The notes beneath the pieces were generated by a model. The model saw only the letters and a program-made list of their open reading frames with translations, was not told the origin of the DNA and ran no database searches. The position numbers were made by a program, and so were the translations under genes. Positions 21,191-29,211 of a DNA stretch of 64,000 bases are shown here, piece after piece (the first letter of the stretch is position 1; each line of letters begins with the position of its first letter). Source of the DNA: Actinoplanes lutulentus (GTDB lineage: Bacteria; Actinomycetota; Actinomycetes; Mycobacteriales; Micromonosporaceae); NCBI RefSeq assembly GCF_003259845.1, contig NZ_QLMJ01000015.1:124001-188000 (forward strand). The letters are read 5' to 3'.

Positions 21191-21254
21191 TGTTGCCGGC
21201 ACGACCAACCTACCAGCGCACACCCGGTTGGATCACAGTCCTAGGGTGTGGTGT

Positions 21255-22250
21255 GTGACGTACACCCCTGATTCCGCCCGCTACGACTCGATGACCTACC
21301 GGCGCGCCGGTCGCAGCGGCCTCAAGCTCCCCGCCATCTCGCTCGGCCTCTGGCACAACTTCGGCGACACCCGTGGTCTTTCCACGCAGCGTGAGATCGT
21401 CCGGCGCGCCTTCGACCTCGGTGTCACCCATTTCGACCTGGCCAACAACTACGGCCCGCCGCCCGGCAGCGCGGAGTCGAACTTCGGCAGGCTGCTGTCG
21501 TCCGACCTCGCGCCGTACCGTGACGAGCTGGTCATCTCCACCAAGGCCGGCTACACGATGTGGGACGGGCCGTACGGCGACTGGGGATCACGGAAGTACC
21601 TGGTGTCGTCGCTGGACCAGTCGCTGACCCGGCTCGGCCTGGACTACGTCGACATCTTCTACCACCACCGCCCGGACCCGGAGACGCCGCTCTTCGAAAC
21701 GGCGTCGGCGCTGGACGCGATCGTGCGTTCGGGTAAAGCGCTTTATGTCGGCATTTCCAACTACAAGTCGGAGCAGGCCGCCGAGATCGCCCGGATCCTG
21801 CGTGAACTCGGCACGCCGTTGCTGATCCACCAGCCGTCGTACTCGATCCTGAACCGCTGGATCGAGCACGACCACCTGCTGGACACCCTGGAGGAGGCAG
21901 GCGCCGGCTGCATCGCGTTCAGCCCGCTGCAGCAGGGTCTGCTGACCGACCGCTACCTCACCGGTATCCCGGACGGCTCGCGGATCCGGACCAGCGTCTT
22001 CCTGAACGAGAGCGCGCTGGACAACAAGACGATGGAGCGGCTGCACGCCCTCAACGACATCGCCAAGCGGCGCGGCCAGTCCCTCGCCCAGCTGGCCCTG
22101 TCCTGGGCCCTGCGCGACCCGCGGATGACCAGCCTGATCATCGGCGCGTCCAGCGTCGGCCAGCTGGAGAACAACATCGCCGCCCTGAACGGTCCCGAGC
22201 TCACCGCCGAGGAGCTCGACGACATCGACGGCACGGTCATCGAACTCTGA
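21255..22250 (+). CDS. aldo/keto reductase (YghZ/KvBeta-like)
   Basis: 331-residue reductase with HFDLANNYGPPPGSAE (catalytic Asp and Tyr), VISTKAGY (Lys) and IFYHHRPDPETP (His). These, with GLWHNFG near the N-terminus, fit the L-glyceraldehyde-3-phosphate reductase (YghZ/GPR) subgroup. IIGASSVGQLENN binds the NADP phosphate. GTG at 21255 is preferred over an upstream TTG because TAGGGT (21242-21247) ends 7 bases before it, the geometry of a leaderless mRNA. The stop TGA shares a base with the next ATG, linking it to the nucleotidyltransferase. Confidence 0.9.
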   Translation: MTYTPDSARYDSMTYRRAGRSGLKLPAISLGLWHNFGDTRGLSTQREIVRRAFDLGVTHFDLANNYGPPPGSAESNFGRLLSSDLAPYRDELVISTKAGYTMWDGPYGDWGSRKYLVSSLDQSLTRLGLDYVDIFYHHRPDPETPLFETASALDAIVRSGKALYVGISNYKSEQAAEIARILRELGTPLLIHQPSYSILNRWIEHDHLLDTLEEAGAGCIAFSPLQQGLLTDRYLTGIPDGSRIRTSVFLNESALDNKTMERLHALNDIAKRRGQSLAQLALSWALRDPRMTSLIIGASSVGQLENNIAALNGPELTAEELDDIDGTVIEL

Positions 22251-22909
22251 TGAACGACATCGCACTGTCGGTCGTGGTCGGCTCCCGGGCCTACGGGCTG
22301 GACGTAGAGGGCTCCGACCACGACCGGCGGGGCGTGTTCGTGGCGCCCACCCGCGCGTTCTGGAGCCTGGACAAGCCACCGACACACTTCGACGGTCCCC
22401 GGGTCGAGGAGTTCAACTGGGAGATCGAGCGGTTCTGCGAGCTGGCACTGCAGGCGAACCCGACGGTGCTGGAGGTGCTCTGGTCTCCGCTGGTGGAGTC
22501 GGTGTCACCGGACGGCTCGGCACTGCTGGCGTCGCGGCAGGCGTTCCTGTCCCGGCGGGTCTTCGACACGTACGGCAGTTACGCCCGCGACCAGCTGAAA
22601 CGGGTCGACGCGCGGCGGGAACGCACCGGCGAGACCAACGGCAAGCAGGCCATGCACATGATCCGCCTGCTGGTGGCGGGCGCACACGTCCTGCGGACCG
22701 GCGAGGTGCTGGTCGACGTGGCCCACCTGCGGGACCGCCTGCTGGCGGTGAAGCGGGGCGATACGCCGTGGCCGTCGATCCTGGCGTGGTCGTCGGAGCT
22801 GCAGAGCGACCTGGAGGCAGCGGCGGAGAAGTCCCGCTTGCCGGAGAGCCCCAACCGCGCCGCAATCAACAACCTGCTGTCCACAATCAGAGAAGCCAAC
22901 CTCTCCTGA
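22250..22909 (+). CDS. RlaP-like polymerase-beta-fold nucleotidyltransferase, paralogue 1
   Basis: 219 residues. VVGSRAYGLDVEGSDHDRRG (8-27) is the G[SG]xxYG...SDxDxRG signature of the RlaP/YcgL-type nucleotidyltransferase family linked by genome context to RNA repair. LALQANPTVLEVLWSP is a second family block. The third carboxylate position seems to be Asn (EEFNWEI), so activity is uncertain. The ATG overlaps the reductase stop (TGATG), implying co-translation. A second paralogue lies 1.1 kb downstream. The substrate is unknown. Confidence 0.82.
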   Translation: MNDIALSVVVGSRAYGLDVEGSDHDRRGVFVAPTRAFWSLDKPPTHFDGPRVEEFNWEIERFCELALQANPTVLEVLWSPLVESVSPDGSALLASRQAFLSRRVFDTYGSYARDQLKRVDARRERTGETNGKQAMHMIRLLVAGAHVLRTGEVLVDVAHLRDRLLAVKRGDTPWPSILAWSSELQSDLEAAAEKSRLPESPNRAAINNLLSTIREANLS

Positions 22910-23039
22910 CTCACGCGCCCGCCCGCGGCCCCGCACCGCCCGCGCCGCGCGTCGCCCTCCGCCCAGGGTCAGGCCGCCCGCCCGCCCCACGCCATGGCGC
23001 CCCACGCCGCGCCGCGCCGTGCCATGCAGCGCCGAGCCC

Positions 23040-23212
23040 ACGCGGTGACCTCCGGCCAGTGCCGTGCCGCCCGCCCCGCGCCGCGCGGCGACCTCCACCC
23101 TGTGCCGTGCCGTGCCATGCGCCCCACGCCGCGCGGTGACCTCGGCCCAGTGCCGTGCCATGCCGCGCCGCGCGGTGACCTCCGCCCAGTGCCGTGCCAT
23201 GCCGCGCGGTGC
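23040..23212. repeat. tandem repeat, about 43-base unit, four copies
   Basis: The unit runs GCGGTGACCTCSGCCCAGTG followed by CCGTGCCATGCC. GGTGACCTC or GGCGACCTC recurs at 23044, 23087, 23135 and 23174. The last two copies are nearly identical and the first two are diverged, suggesting recent expansion at the right end. Confidence 0.75.
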
Positions 23213-23224
23213 GTGGCCGTCCGC

Positions 23225-23272
23225 GATCTTGAGCGATCCTCCACCTCTCAGGGTCGAAAATCGCTCAAGATC
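23225..23272. repeat. inverted repeat with 22-base loop
   Basis: GATCTTGAGCGAT (23225-23237) and ATCGCTCAAGATC (23260-23272) are perfectly complementary over 13 bases. GATCTTG...CAAGATC ends also occur in the terminator at 35707, so this may be a member of a dispersed hairpin family or a stand-alone terminator. Confidence 0.65.
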
Positions 23273-23757
23273 CAGGACTGGCGACCGGCGGCTGGCGGCT
23301 GGCGGCTGGCGTTCTTCCGGGCGGTGCGGCGTTCAAAATCCTCGCGGGCTGCGCCTGGGTAGCCGACCGGCGTCACTCGCCGAATCCTCACGGAGGGTGA
23401 TCGTTCGGCAGGCTTCACCGGCCGCGCCGCCTGATCTTGGAGTCCTGTGGATGCTCTGACCCCCACAAAATCCCACAAACCCAGGACTCTCCACCATCGT
23501 GGTGGCACCGCGTCACCGAGGCGCCGCGGACCACACGTAATTGCCAAGCCACGGCGGCAGCCGGCCGAAACTTGTGAGTTTGCGGTCGAGGGGACGGCCG
23601 AACCGCACAAGATCTGTGCGAGCCGCAGCTAGGAGCGAGCCGGCGGCCGCCCGAACCCTCGCCCAGCGATGACGAGAGCACACGGTGGGCCCTCGTCCGC
23701 CGTGGACAACGGGTTATTCGCTGGTCGCGGGATGACGGTGCGGCATAGCGTTCAGCC

Positions 23758-23935
23758 ATGGCGACCGCCCACCACGGCCGCCCGCCACGGCCGCCTGCCA
23801 CGGCCACCCGTCTGCCCCGGCCACCTGCCACTGCCACCCGCCACTGCCACCCGCCACGTCCACCCACCTGCCACGGCCACTGCCACCCGCCACGACCGCC
23901 CACCTGCTACGGCCTCCTGCCCCGTCCGGCGCAGA
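23758..23935. repeat. low-complexity CCACGGCC/CCACTGCC tract
   Basis: Irregular repetition of GCCACGGCCACC, GCCACTGCCACC and GCCCACC over about 180 bases. All three plus frames read as short Pro/Thr/Ala/His/Arg repeats, so translation is not credible. Confidence 0.6.
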
Positions 23936-24037
23936 ACCCCTGCCGCCCCGGGCCCTGACCGAAACCATCGTCACCCGGGGCATCCTTTTGCAAAAATCAG
24001 CCTCGCTGACGCGTACCCGAAAGGTCTGGAACTGAGA

Positions 24038-24787
24038 GTGACCATCGACGTGCCGGAGTGGGCCGGTGAGATCGCCGCCGCGCTGCCCTATCCCCTGATT
24101 TTCGCGACCGTGAGTGGCGCGCACCTCTACGGTTTCGCCTCGGTCGACTCCGACCTGGACCTGCGTGCCGCCCATCTGCTGCCGGCCGCCGAGGTCGTCG
24201 GGCTGGTCACCGGGCCGGAGACGGTGCAGCACGAGGGTCTGCGCGACGGTGTCGAGCTGGATGTGGTCAGTCACGATCTGCTCAAGTTCGCCCGGATGCT
24301 GAACAGTCGTAACGGGTACGTCCTGGAGCAGCTGCTCTCTCCGCTCGTGGTCATCACCACGCCGGTGCACGCCGAGCTGACCGATATCGCCCATGGTCTG
24401 ATCACCAGGCACCACGCGCATCACTACCTGGGTTTCGCGGCCACCCAGGAGAAGCTCTATCAGCGGACCGGGGAGCTGAAGCCGGCGCTGTACACGCTGC
24501 GGGTCCTGCTGACCGGCATCCACCTGATGAAAACCGGTCAGCTGGAGACGGACCTGGGTGTGCTCGGGTCGGATCTGGCCTATGTGCCGGACCTCATAGC
24601 GCTGAAGCGGGAAGCCGAACACGGCCCGCTTCCGCACGAAACAATGCCGCGGCTGGCTACTGACATCGCGCGGCTGAGGGCGGCGCTGGAGGAAGCGCGC
24701 GATTCATCGGCGCTGCCCGAGCAGCCGGATTCCGCGGCGGTATCCGCATTGCACGACCTGGTGGTCCGGACCCGCCTCGCCGAATAA
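24038..24787 (+). CDS. RlaP-like polymerase-beta-fold nucleotidyltransferase, paralogue 2
   Basis: 249 residues. ATVSGAHLYGFASVDSDLDL (22-41) carries the nucleotidyltransferase SG...SDxD signature, and GVELDVVSHDLLKFARML supplies the third Asp. It therefore keeps a full catalytic triad, unlike paralogue 1. NGYVLEQLLSPLVV parallels NPTVLEVLWSP of paralogue 1. GTG at 24038 follows a short purine-rich stretch; the frame extends upstream through low-complexity DNA that is not coding. The separate promoter and intervening repeats suggest an old duplication. Confidence 0.8.
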   Translation: MTIDVPEWAGEIAAALPYPLIFATVSGAHLYGFASVDSDLDLRAAHLLPAAEVVGLVTGPETVQHEGLRDGVELDVVSHDLLKFARMLNSRNGYVLEQLLSPLVVITTPVHAELTDIAHGLITRHHAHHYLGFAATQEKLYQRTGELKPALYTLRVLLTGIHLMKTGQLETDLGVLGSDLAYVPDLIALKREAEHGPLPHETMPRLATDIARLRAALEEARDSSALPEQPDSAAVSALHDLVVRTRLAE

Positions 24788-24829
24788 ACCGTTTGTTATA
24801 ACGCACCAACAGCACACCCCCTAAAGCAT

Positions 24830-24843
24830 CCTAGGAACCTAGG
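24830..24843. promoter_or_regulatory. CTAG-rich conserved element, copy 3
   Basis: CCTAGGAACCTAGG, preceded by CACACCCCCTAAAGCAT, close to copy 2 in both flank and core. TTGCCT (24848-24853) and TACCCT (24872-24877) with an 18-base spacer lie just downstream and end 6 bases before the ATG at 24884. The element therefore sits immediately upstream of a -35, a place for an activator or operator. Confidence 0.5.
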
Positions 24844-24883
24844 GGCTTGCCTTTCCGGGGTTGTGCCGGTTTACCCTGAGGGC

Positions 24884-25225
24884 ATGTCCGCGAGCGCAAC
24901 CCCCGTGATGCACCTGGCCCGGCCGCACAGGCCGGTCGTCGTGGCGGGGACTCTGAGCGAGTTGCGCGGCCCGACTTCCGGCCTTGTCGAGTTGCCGCTG
25001 CGCCTTTGGTGGCACCCGCAGCGGGCGTTCGATCTGAGCCAGCGCACGATGCTGTTGTGGATGTATGAGAACGTGCTCCGCGAGGCAATTCGCGCCGACG
25101 AGCTGCGCAATCATTTGGACGGCCCGACACTGGCCCGGTTGTGGCCCGAGCTCAATCTGCCGCGCGGAGTCCGTGCCGCTTGGGAAGCGCGCCATCCCCG
25201 GCTGCGCACTCACGTCGCCGCGTGA
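24884..25225 (+). CDS. partner protein of the AbiEii-type nucleotidyltransferase (putative antitoxin)
   Basis: 113 residues with no family I recognise. It has a beta-rich N-terminal half (VVVAGTLSELRGPTSGLVEL) and helical C-terminal half (LLWMYENVLREAIRADELRN, LARLWPELNLP). The ATG at 24884 is 6 bases after TACCCT, a leaderless layout; a second in-frame ATG 21 bases upstream is less likely. GTGA overlap with the nucleotidyltransferase gene implies coupled expression. Order and size fit an antitoxin-toxin pair, but no helix-turn-helix is evident, so the antitoxin role is inferred from position only. Confidence 0.65.
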   Translation: MSASATPVMHLARPHRPVVVAGTLSELRGPTSGLVELPLRLWWHPQRAFDLSQRTMLLWMYENVLREAIRADELRNHLDGPTLARLWPELNLPRGVRAAWEARHPRLRTHVAA

Positions 25226-25863
25226 GCGTCGACGACTTCTTTTCCGACATCGCGAAAATTGCTCTAGCGGTTGCGGACAAACACGGTTTCGTCCTCGGCG
25301 GCGGCGTGGCCTGGCTGGTCAACGGCCTGGTGGCCCGCCCCACCGAGGACATCGACCTGTTCACCGACACGGCCGGCGGCGTGCGGGCGGCCGCGGGTGA
25401 GGTGACGGCGGCGCTGACCGCTGCGGGATACCGCGTGGTCCGCGAGGAGGGCGACGAACTGTTCGCCGGCATGGACACCGACATCCAGGAGTTCCTCGTC
25501 GCCGGCGACTCCCGCGCGCTGCGCCTCACCCTCTGCCGCCTCGACCGCCACCGCGCCCCGGTGGTCATGGACGTCGGTCCCGTGATGCACCTCGACGACC
25601 TGGTAGCCACCAAGGTCGCCGCCCTGGTCAACCGCCGCGAGGTCCGCGACTACATCGATGTGGCGGCGGCTCTGGAACGCTATCCCCTGGAGCAGATCAT
25701 GCGGCTCGCGCACGCGGCCGACCCCGCTCTGGATCCGGAGGACATCGCGGACGCCGGTCGCTATCTGGATCGACTGGATGACGCGCGGTTCGCCCTGTAT
25801 GGCCTGGATGCGACCGCGATCTCCGACCTTCGCTCACGCTTGGCCGATTGGCCAAGATCCTGA
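25222..25863 (+). CDS. AbiEii/AbiGii-type nucleotidyltransferase (putative toxin)
   Basis: 213 residues. FVLGGGVAWLVNGLVARPTE (about 20-39) followed by DIDLFTD is the GG...S/A...DxD nucleotidyltransferase signature of the AbiEii group. VMHLDDLVATKVAALVNRRE (about 117-136) and a later DYIDV match the conserved K/R-D helix region of that group. Relatives are the toxins of type IV toxin-antitoxin and abortive-infection systems, some of which transfer nucleotides onto tRNA. GTG start overlaps the partner stop (GTGA). Toxicity is inferred. Confidence 0.8.
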   Translation: MSVDDFFSDIAKIALAVADKHGFVLGGGVAWLVNGLVARPTEDIDLFTDTAGGVRAAAGEVTAALTAAGYRVVREEGDELFAGMDTDIQEFLVAGDSRALRLTLCRLDRHRAPVVMDVGPVMHLDDLVATKVAALVNRREVRDYIDVAAALERYPLEQIMRLAHAADPALDPEDIADAGRYLDRLDDARFALYGLDATAISDLRSRLADWPRS

Positions 25864-25922
25864 GGGTACGCCTCAGCGCAGGCCCGTTCCGGCGAGCAGT
25901 GTTCCGCACACCGACCGGCTGG

Positions 25923-25953
25923 TTGACCTCAACTGAACTTCAGGTTCTATCGT
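25923..25953 (+). promoter_or_regulatory. SoxR-like box within a leaderless promoter
   Basis: TTGACC (25923-25928), 19-base spacer, TATCGT (25948-25953), then 7 bases to the ATG at 25961. The spacer region CCTCAACTGAACTTCAGG matches the SoxR operator CCTCAAGTTAACTTGAGG at 15 of 18 positions. The 19-base spacing is that of MerR/SoxR-activated promoters. Redox-dependent activation is predicted. No soxR is in the window. Confidence 0.6.
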
Positions 25954-25960
25954 TCGCGGC

Positions 25961-26377
25961 ATGAACGATCCCGTGGTGGAGCCGGCCGCTTACTGGGCCG
26001 GCAAAGCGCACGCCGCGCTAACAGCGTTCACCCGGGCCCGGCAGGCTGAGCTGGGGCTGACGCACACCCAGTTCTGCCTGCTCTGCGCGCTGACCGACGA
26101 CGACGGCCAGACGATCTCCGAGCTGGGCCGTGCTTTCGGCGAACAGCGACCCGGAAGCGACGACCTCGCCGCCGAAGCGGAACTCCTGCTCGACCAGAAG
26201 CGCATCAAGGTCGATCGCCACGGCCGCCTCTGGATCACCACGGCCGGCCGGGAAGCCTGCGACCACCTCCGCCAGCACCTGCCCGAGATCACCGCCCGGA
26301 TCCACCACGGCATCCCGGACGCCGACTATCAGCAGGCCCTGTCAGTGCTGCAGCAGATGATCCGCAACGTCTCGTGA
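25961..26377 (+). CDS. MarR-like winged-helix regulator
   Basis: 138 residues with the MarR layout: helix 1 (AALTAFTRARQAELGLTHTQ), winged-helix core (FCLLCALTDDDGQTISELGR), wing strand (RIKVDRHGRLWITTAGREAC) and C-terminal dimer helix. The recognition-helix region is unusual (AFGEQRPGSDDLAAEAELLL). Start supported by a leaderless promoter with a SoxR-like operator, so it may be part of a redox response. The 3' end overlaps the convergent GGDEF-EAL gene by 36 bases. Confidence 0.75.
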   Translation: MNDPVVEPAAYWAGKAHAALTAFTRARQAELGLTHTQFCLLCALTDDDGQTISELGRAFGEQRPGSDDLAAEAELLLDQKRIKVDRHGRLWITTAGREACDHLRQHLPEITARIHHGIPDADYQQALSVLQQMIRNVS

Positions 26378-28396
26378 GCGCCGCAGCAGCTCGGTGATCT
26401 CCGGCGCCCGCTGCGGCCGGGCGAACAGCCAGCCCTGCCCGGTGTCGCAGCCCAGATCACGCAACCGATCCGCCTGCGGCTGCGTCTCCACGGCCTCAGC
26501 GGTGACGGATAACCCGATCGCATGGGCCAGCCGCACGATGGTCTCGACGATCTGCTGGTCGACCACGGAAGCCGACGACAGCCCGTCAACGAACTGCCCG
26601 GCCAGCTTCAGGATGTGCACCGGCAGCCGGCGCAGGTACGCGAGGTTCGAATATCCCGTACCGAAGTCGTCGATCGCGAGGCGGATGCCGCGATCGGCGA
26701 GTGCGCGCAACGGGGCCGAGTCGTTGTCCATCACGGCGCTCTCGGTCAGTTCGAGCACGAGCAGCGACGGATCCAGACCGCTGCTCGCCAGGATCTTGTC
26801 GACGTCCGCCGGCAGGGTGGGCTCGTGGACCTGCGAGACGGTCATGTTGACGCTGACCGACAGCTGCGCGTCCGGGAAATCCCGGGCCCAGCAGGCGGCC
26901 TGCGCGCACGACTCCTCGAGGACCCAGCGCCCGAGCGCCAGAATGACGCCGGTCTCCTCGGCGAGCGGGATGAACCGATCGGGGCTGAGTTCACCGTGCA
27001 CCGGATGCTGCCAGCGCACCAGCGCTTCGACACCGCTGAGCCGCCCGTCGGCCAGCGACACCAGCGGCTGGTAGACGAGGCTGAACTCCCGCCGGTCGAG
27101 AGCGTCGGGCATGGCGGCGGCGAGTTCGTACCGGGCGGCCTGCCGGGCGTCACGGTCGGCGTCGTAGGTGACGTACCGCCCGCGCCCCTCGGACTTCGCG
27201 ACATAGAGCGTCAGGTCGGCGGCCTTCATCAGCTCGGCCGGGCTGGTCTCCGCGACAGCGCTCTCCACCACTCCGATGCTGGCCGACAGCCGGGTGCGGT
27301 GCTGGCCGAGCTGGTAGGGCCGGGACAGCGACTTCAGCACACTCTCGGCGAGGCTGGTCAGCTCGGCGGGACCGGCCGGGTTCTCGACGAGCAGCACGAA
27401 CTCGTCGCCGCTCATCCGCCCGGCGATCCGGCGCGGCCCGGACGTGCAGGCAAGAAGGCGGTGCGCGACCGTGACCAGCAATTCGTCGCCGACCTGGTGC
27501 CCGAGGGTGTCATTGATCCGTTTGAAGCCGTCGAGGTCGAGGAAGCAGACGCCGACCCTGGCGTCCGGACCGGCATGGTCGAAGATCCGCTGGAGGCGTT
27601 CGGCGATCATCGCCCGGTTCGGCAGGCTGGTGAGCGGGTCGTGGGTCGCCTGGTGTTCGAGGCGGTCCTGCAGGCGCAGCCGGTCGGTGATGTCCTGGAC
27701 CATGGCGATGGTGAACTCGGGCGCGCCGTCCTCGTCCCGGATCAGCGACGACGTCATGTCGGTCCAGACCACCCCGCCATCGGTACGGTAATAAGCCTTC
27801 TCCAGCCGCACGAAGTCCCGTTTCCCGGCGATCAGCTCCTCGTAGAGCTGCCACATGTGCGGCGGGTCGCTGGGGTGGCCGAGATCGGGCACCCGCAGGG
27901 TGGACATGTGCTCGACGGTGTACCCGAGCAGATCGGCGAAGGCCTGGTTGACCCGGACGATCTGCCCGTCCATCGTGCTGATCCCGATGCCGACGGCAGC
28001 GTTCTGGAAGACGGCGCGCATCCGTGACTCGCTGCTGCGCAGGGCACGTTCGGCGGTGGCGTGGGCGGCGAGCACCGCCGCGTTGAGCCGTTCCTGCTCG
28101 GCCATGGTGGCGGCGCGCAGGGCCTGAGCGAAGCCGGTGGACACCCGCGCTGCGACCGCTTTATCGTCCAATATCCGAATTGTTGCCGCCAGCACCGACG
28201 GGTCGGCCAGATGCGCCTCGACCAGGGCCGCGCCCACCGCCTCGGGAGCGTCGTCAAGCATGGTCGTGAGCATCTCCAGGAACACGTCCAGCGACGCCGA
28301 GTCCATGGGCACGAACACCGACCGGGTCAGCTCCTGCCGCCAGCGCCGGGCGAACACCGCGGTGTCAGCCCTTGCGCGCCACGCCGGCGTACGCAC
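26342..28396 (-). CDS. PAS-GGDEF-EAL cyclic-di-GMP protein
   Basis: 684 residues, cytoplasmic. An N-terminal helical region (about 1-120) is followed by PAS (about 125-245: RMRAVFQNAAVGIGI, then PAC), GGDEF (about 255-415, signature RMSGDEF) and EAL (about 425-670: GVEALVRW, LELTES, IDDFGTGYSN, CDTGQGWLF). SGDEF is a tolerated variant, and no RxxD inhibitory site precedes it. In the EAL domain KID is replaced by KLA (HILKLAGQFV) while the main metal-binding residues remain. Either or both activities may operate. GTG at 28396 has GGAG 7 bases upstream and overlaps the upstream methyltransferase end by 32 bases. Confidence 0.9.
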   Translation of the reverse strand: MRTPAWRARADTAVFARRWRQELTRSVFVPMDSASLDVFLEMLTTMLDDAPEAVGAALVEAHLADPSVLAATIRILDDKAVAARVSTGFAQALRAATMAEQERLNAAVLAAHATAERALRSSESRMRAVFQNAAVGIGISTMDGQIVRVNQAFADLLGYTVEHMSTLRVPDLGHPSDPPHMWQLYEELIAGKRDFVRLEKAYYRTDGGVVWTDMTSSLIRDEDGAPEFTIAMVQDITDRLRLQDRLEHQATHDPLTSLPNRAMIAERLQRIFDHAGPDARVGVCFLDLDGFKRINDTLGHQVGDELLVTVAHRLLACTSGPRRIAGRMSGDEFVLLVENPAGPAELTSLAESVLKSLSRPYQLGQHRTRLSASIGVVESAVAETSPAELMKAADLTLYVAKSEGRGRYVTYDADRDARQAARYELAAAMPDALDRREFSLVYQPLVSLADGRLSGVEALVRWQHPVHGELSPDRFIPLAEETGVILALGRWVLEESCAQAACWARDFPDAQLSVSVNMTVSQVHEPTLPADVDKILASSGLDPSLLVLELTESAVMDNDSAPLRALADRGIRLAIDDFGTGYSNLAYLRRLPVHILKLAGQFVDGLSSASVVDQQIVETIVRLAHAIGLSVTAEAVETQPQADRLRDLGCDTGQGWLFARPQRAPEITELLRRSRDVADHLLQH

Positions 28397-29174
28397 CGAC
28401 CCGCTCCGGATGCTCGTCGACCGGGTCCTGCGCGTCGGGTCGCCACTGCGGGATGAACACCAGACCCGGCTCGACCAGGTCGAAACCACTGAAGTACGCG
28501 GTGACCTGCTCGCCGGTCCGCAACGCGATCTCGGTGCCGGTACGCGACGACAAGCGCTGCGCCTCGATCACCTCGGGCGGCTGGCCGTCACCGGTGGCGT
28601 GCGAGATGAGCAGAAAGCTGCCCGGCACGAGGGCGTCGCGCAGGGCCGCGACCGCCGCGCCGGGGTCGTCGCTGTCCGGCACGAAGTGCAGCACCCCGGC
28701 GAGCAGCACGGCCACCGGCTCGGTGAAGTCGATGAGGCCGAGCTTCTCGCTCTCCGCGATGATCCGGTCGGCGTCGCGGACGTCGGCGCAGATCACCCCG
28801 GTGCCGCCGACGCCGGACAGGATGGCCCGGCTGTGCTCGACGGCGACCGGGTCGATGTCGACGTAGACGACAGTGGAGCCGGGGGCCGCCTCCAGGGCGA
28901 TCTCGTGCACGTTGCCGGCCGTCGGGATGCCGGATCCGATGTCCAGGAACTGCCGGACGCCCTGCCCGGCCAGGAATCGCACGGCGCGGCGCAGGAAAAC
29001 CCGGTTGGAGCGCATCGTCTCACCGATGTTCGGGGTCATCGACGCGATCTGTTCGGCGAGCGCCCGGTCGACGGCGAAATTGTGCGCACCGCCGAGAAAA
29101 TAGTCGTAGACGCGGGCGGCACTGGGCCGATTCACGTCGATGCCGGCCGGCACCCAGTCGGTCGTTTCCGTCAC
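28365..29174 (-). CDS. SAM-dependent methyltransferase, DUF574 family
   Basis: 269 residues of the actinobacterial DUF574 family, known by IDVNRPSAARVYDYFLGGAH (11-30), FLDIGSGIPTAGNVHEIA (about 76-93, SAM site) and VYVDIDPVAVEHSRAIL. Members are abundant in Streptomyces and relatives; substrates are mostly unknown. GTG at 29174 is preferred over an upstream ATG because GAGGGG lies 7 bases before it and the family starts there. Its end overlaps the start of the GGDEF-EAL gene, so both are likely on one mRNA. Confidence 0.88.
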   Translation of the reverse strand: MTETTDWVPAGIDVNRPSAARVYDYFLGGAHNFAVDRALAEQIASMTPNIGETMRSNRVFLRRAVRFLAGQGVRQFLDIGSGIPTAGNVHEIALEAAPGSTVVYVDIDPVAVEHSRAILSGVGGTGVICADVRDADRIIAESEKLGLIDFTEPVAVLLAGVLHFVPDSDDPGAAVAALRDALVPGSFLLISHATGDGQPPEVIEAQRLSSRTGTEIALRTGEQVTAYFSGFDLVEPGLVFIPQWRPDAQDPVDEHPERVGAYAGVARKG

Positions 29175-29211
29175 GATGGACCCCTCGCATCGACAGATCA
29201 CACGGTATCGA

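Larger units (their letters stand above)
22910..24037. other. 1.1-kb gene-free, repeat-rich region
   Basis: No convincing gene on either strand. From the left: GC-only low-complexity DNA, four tandem copies of a 39-48 base unit (about 23040-23212), a 13-bp inverted repeat (23225-23272), CTGGCGG repeated three times near 23290, GAGTCCTG/CAGGACTC around a 28-base interval (23446-23490), and a (CCACGGCCR)-like low-complexity tract (23758-23935). Open frames here are an effect of the repeats and absence of stops in GC-rich DNA. Confidence 0.7.

Noticed and set aside
23040..23212. Possible CRISPR array
   Set aside because: The units are contiguous and similar throughout, without unique spacers between constant repeats, and no cas genes are present.
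22768..23459. Open frames over the tandem repeats (for example 23064-23459)
   Set aside because: They merely translate GC-rich repeats, change character at each repeat boundary, and resemble no protein.
23415..23903. Minus-strand frame with Gly/Trp/Gln-rich repeats over the CCACGGCC tract
   Set aside because: Low-complexity DNA read in one of several open frames; no start signal or conserved body.
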